A stretch of 13,785 bases of DNA, taken from contig CAKUHW010000005.1 in assembly GCA_934659415.1 (NCBI GenBank), forward strand, positions 1-13,785. The letters run 5' to 3'. Origin of the DNA: an uncultured Oscillospiraceae bacterium. Its GTDB lineage: Bacteria > Bacillota > Clostridia > Oscillospirales > Oscillospiraceae. Positions within the stretch are counted from its first letter, which is position 1; each line of letters begins with the position of its first letter. Under the pieces are notes generated by a model. It worked only from the letters and a program-made list of their open reading frames with translations. It had not been told where the DNA came from and ran no database searches. The position numbers and the translations under genes were made by a program. This document shows positions 13,769 through 13,785 of this stretch, piece after piece.

Positions 13769-13785
13769 AATACGGTTCCCTCCGT

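Noticed and set aside
1..13785. CRISPR array, tRNA, rRNA, transposase, phage or toxin-antitoxin genes
   Set aside because: Both strands were scanned by eye for direct repeats, tRNA-like TTCGA arms and relevant protein motifs; nothing convincing was found.

Overview
The window reads as chromosomal DNA of a GC-rich, gut-type clostridial Firmicute, most like the Oscillospiraceae (Flavonifractor/Lawsonibacter-like). The grounds are the consistently GC-rich coding DNA, near-perfect GGAGG ribosome binding sites, low-GC-Gram-positive protein families (a DUF4367-like anti-sigma, lipoproteins with Ser/Pro/Ala-rich stalks) and anaerobic redox proteins. The assignment is an inference from style and family content; there is no rRNA or other marker gene.

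Region A (1-6407, + strand) is one apparent operon of six genes: the C-terminal half of an MFS transporter, a 79-aa 2[4Fe-4S] ferredoxin, a 565-aa FAD flavoprotein of the fumarate reductase/AprA-like class, two consecutive and mutually related proteins of the PhlG/phloretin-hydrolase (DAPG hydrolase) family, and a cytoplasmic LVIVD-repeat beta-propeller. Gaps are short, most genes have strong Shine-Dalgarno sites, the last two genes overlap, and the operon ends at a clear intrinsic terminator. PhlG and phloretin hydrolase cleave a C-C bond of acyl-phloroglucinols. Together with a flavin/ferredoxin reductase and a permease, this suggests uptake, reduction and C-C cleavage of a plant polyphenol or a related acylated aromatic. 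This is the most interesting part of the window. The larger paralogue (3669-4931) keeps a His/Glu/His/Glu set spaced like the PhlG zinc site, whereas the smaller one (2787-3584) seems to have lost two of the four. A terminator-like hairpin sits between them.

Region B (6408-10700, + strand) holds a large secreted lipoprotein with an N-terminal domain weakly resembling IseA/YoeB and two blocks of RCC1-like propeller repeats separated by a Pro/Ser/Ala linker. It is followed by an ECF-type sigma factor overlapping a membrane anti-sigma-like protein. A perfect 16-bp inverted repeat without a T-tract lies just upstream of the sigma gene.

Region C (10701-13785, - strand) is a convergent three-gene TRAP transporter operon: dctP-type lipoprotein binding protein, dctQ-type small permease and dctM-type large permease. 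It ends at an 11-bp perfect hairpin placed between the converging genes. Its substrate cannot be read from the sequence. I saw no tRNA, rRNA, CRISPR array, insertion sequence or phage gene.
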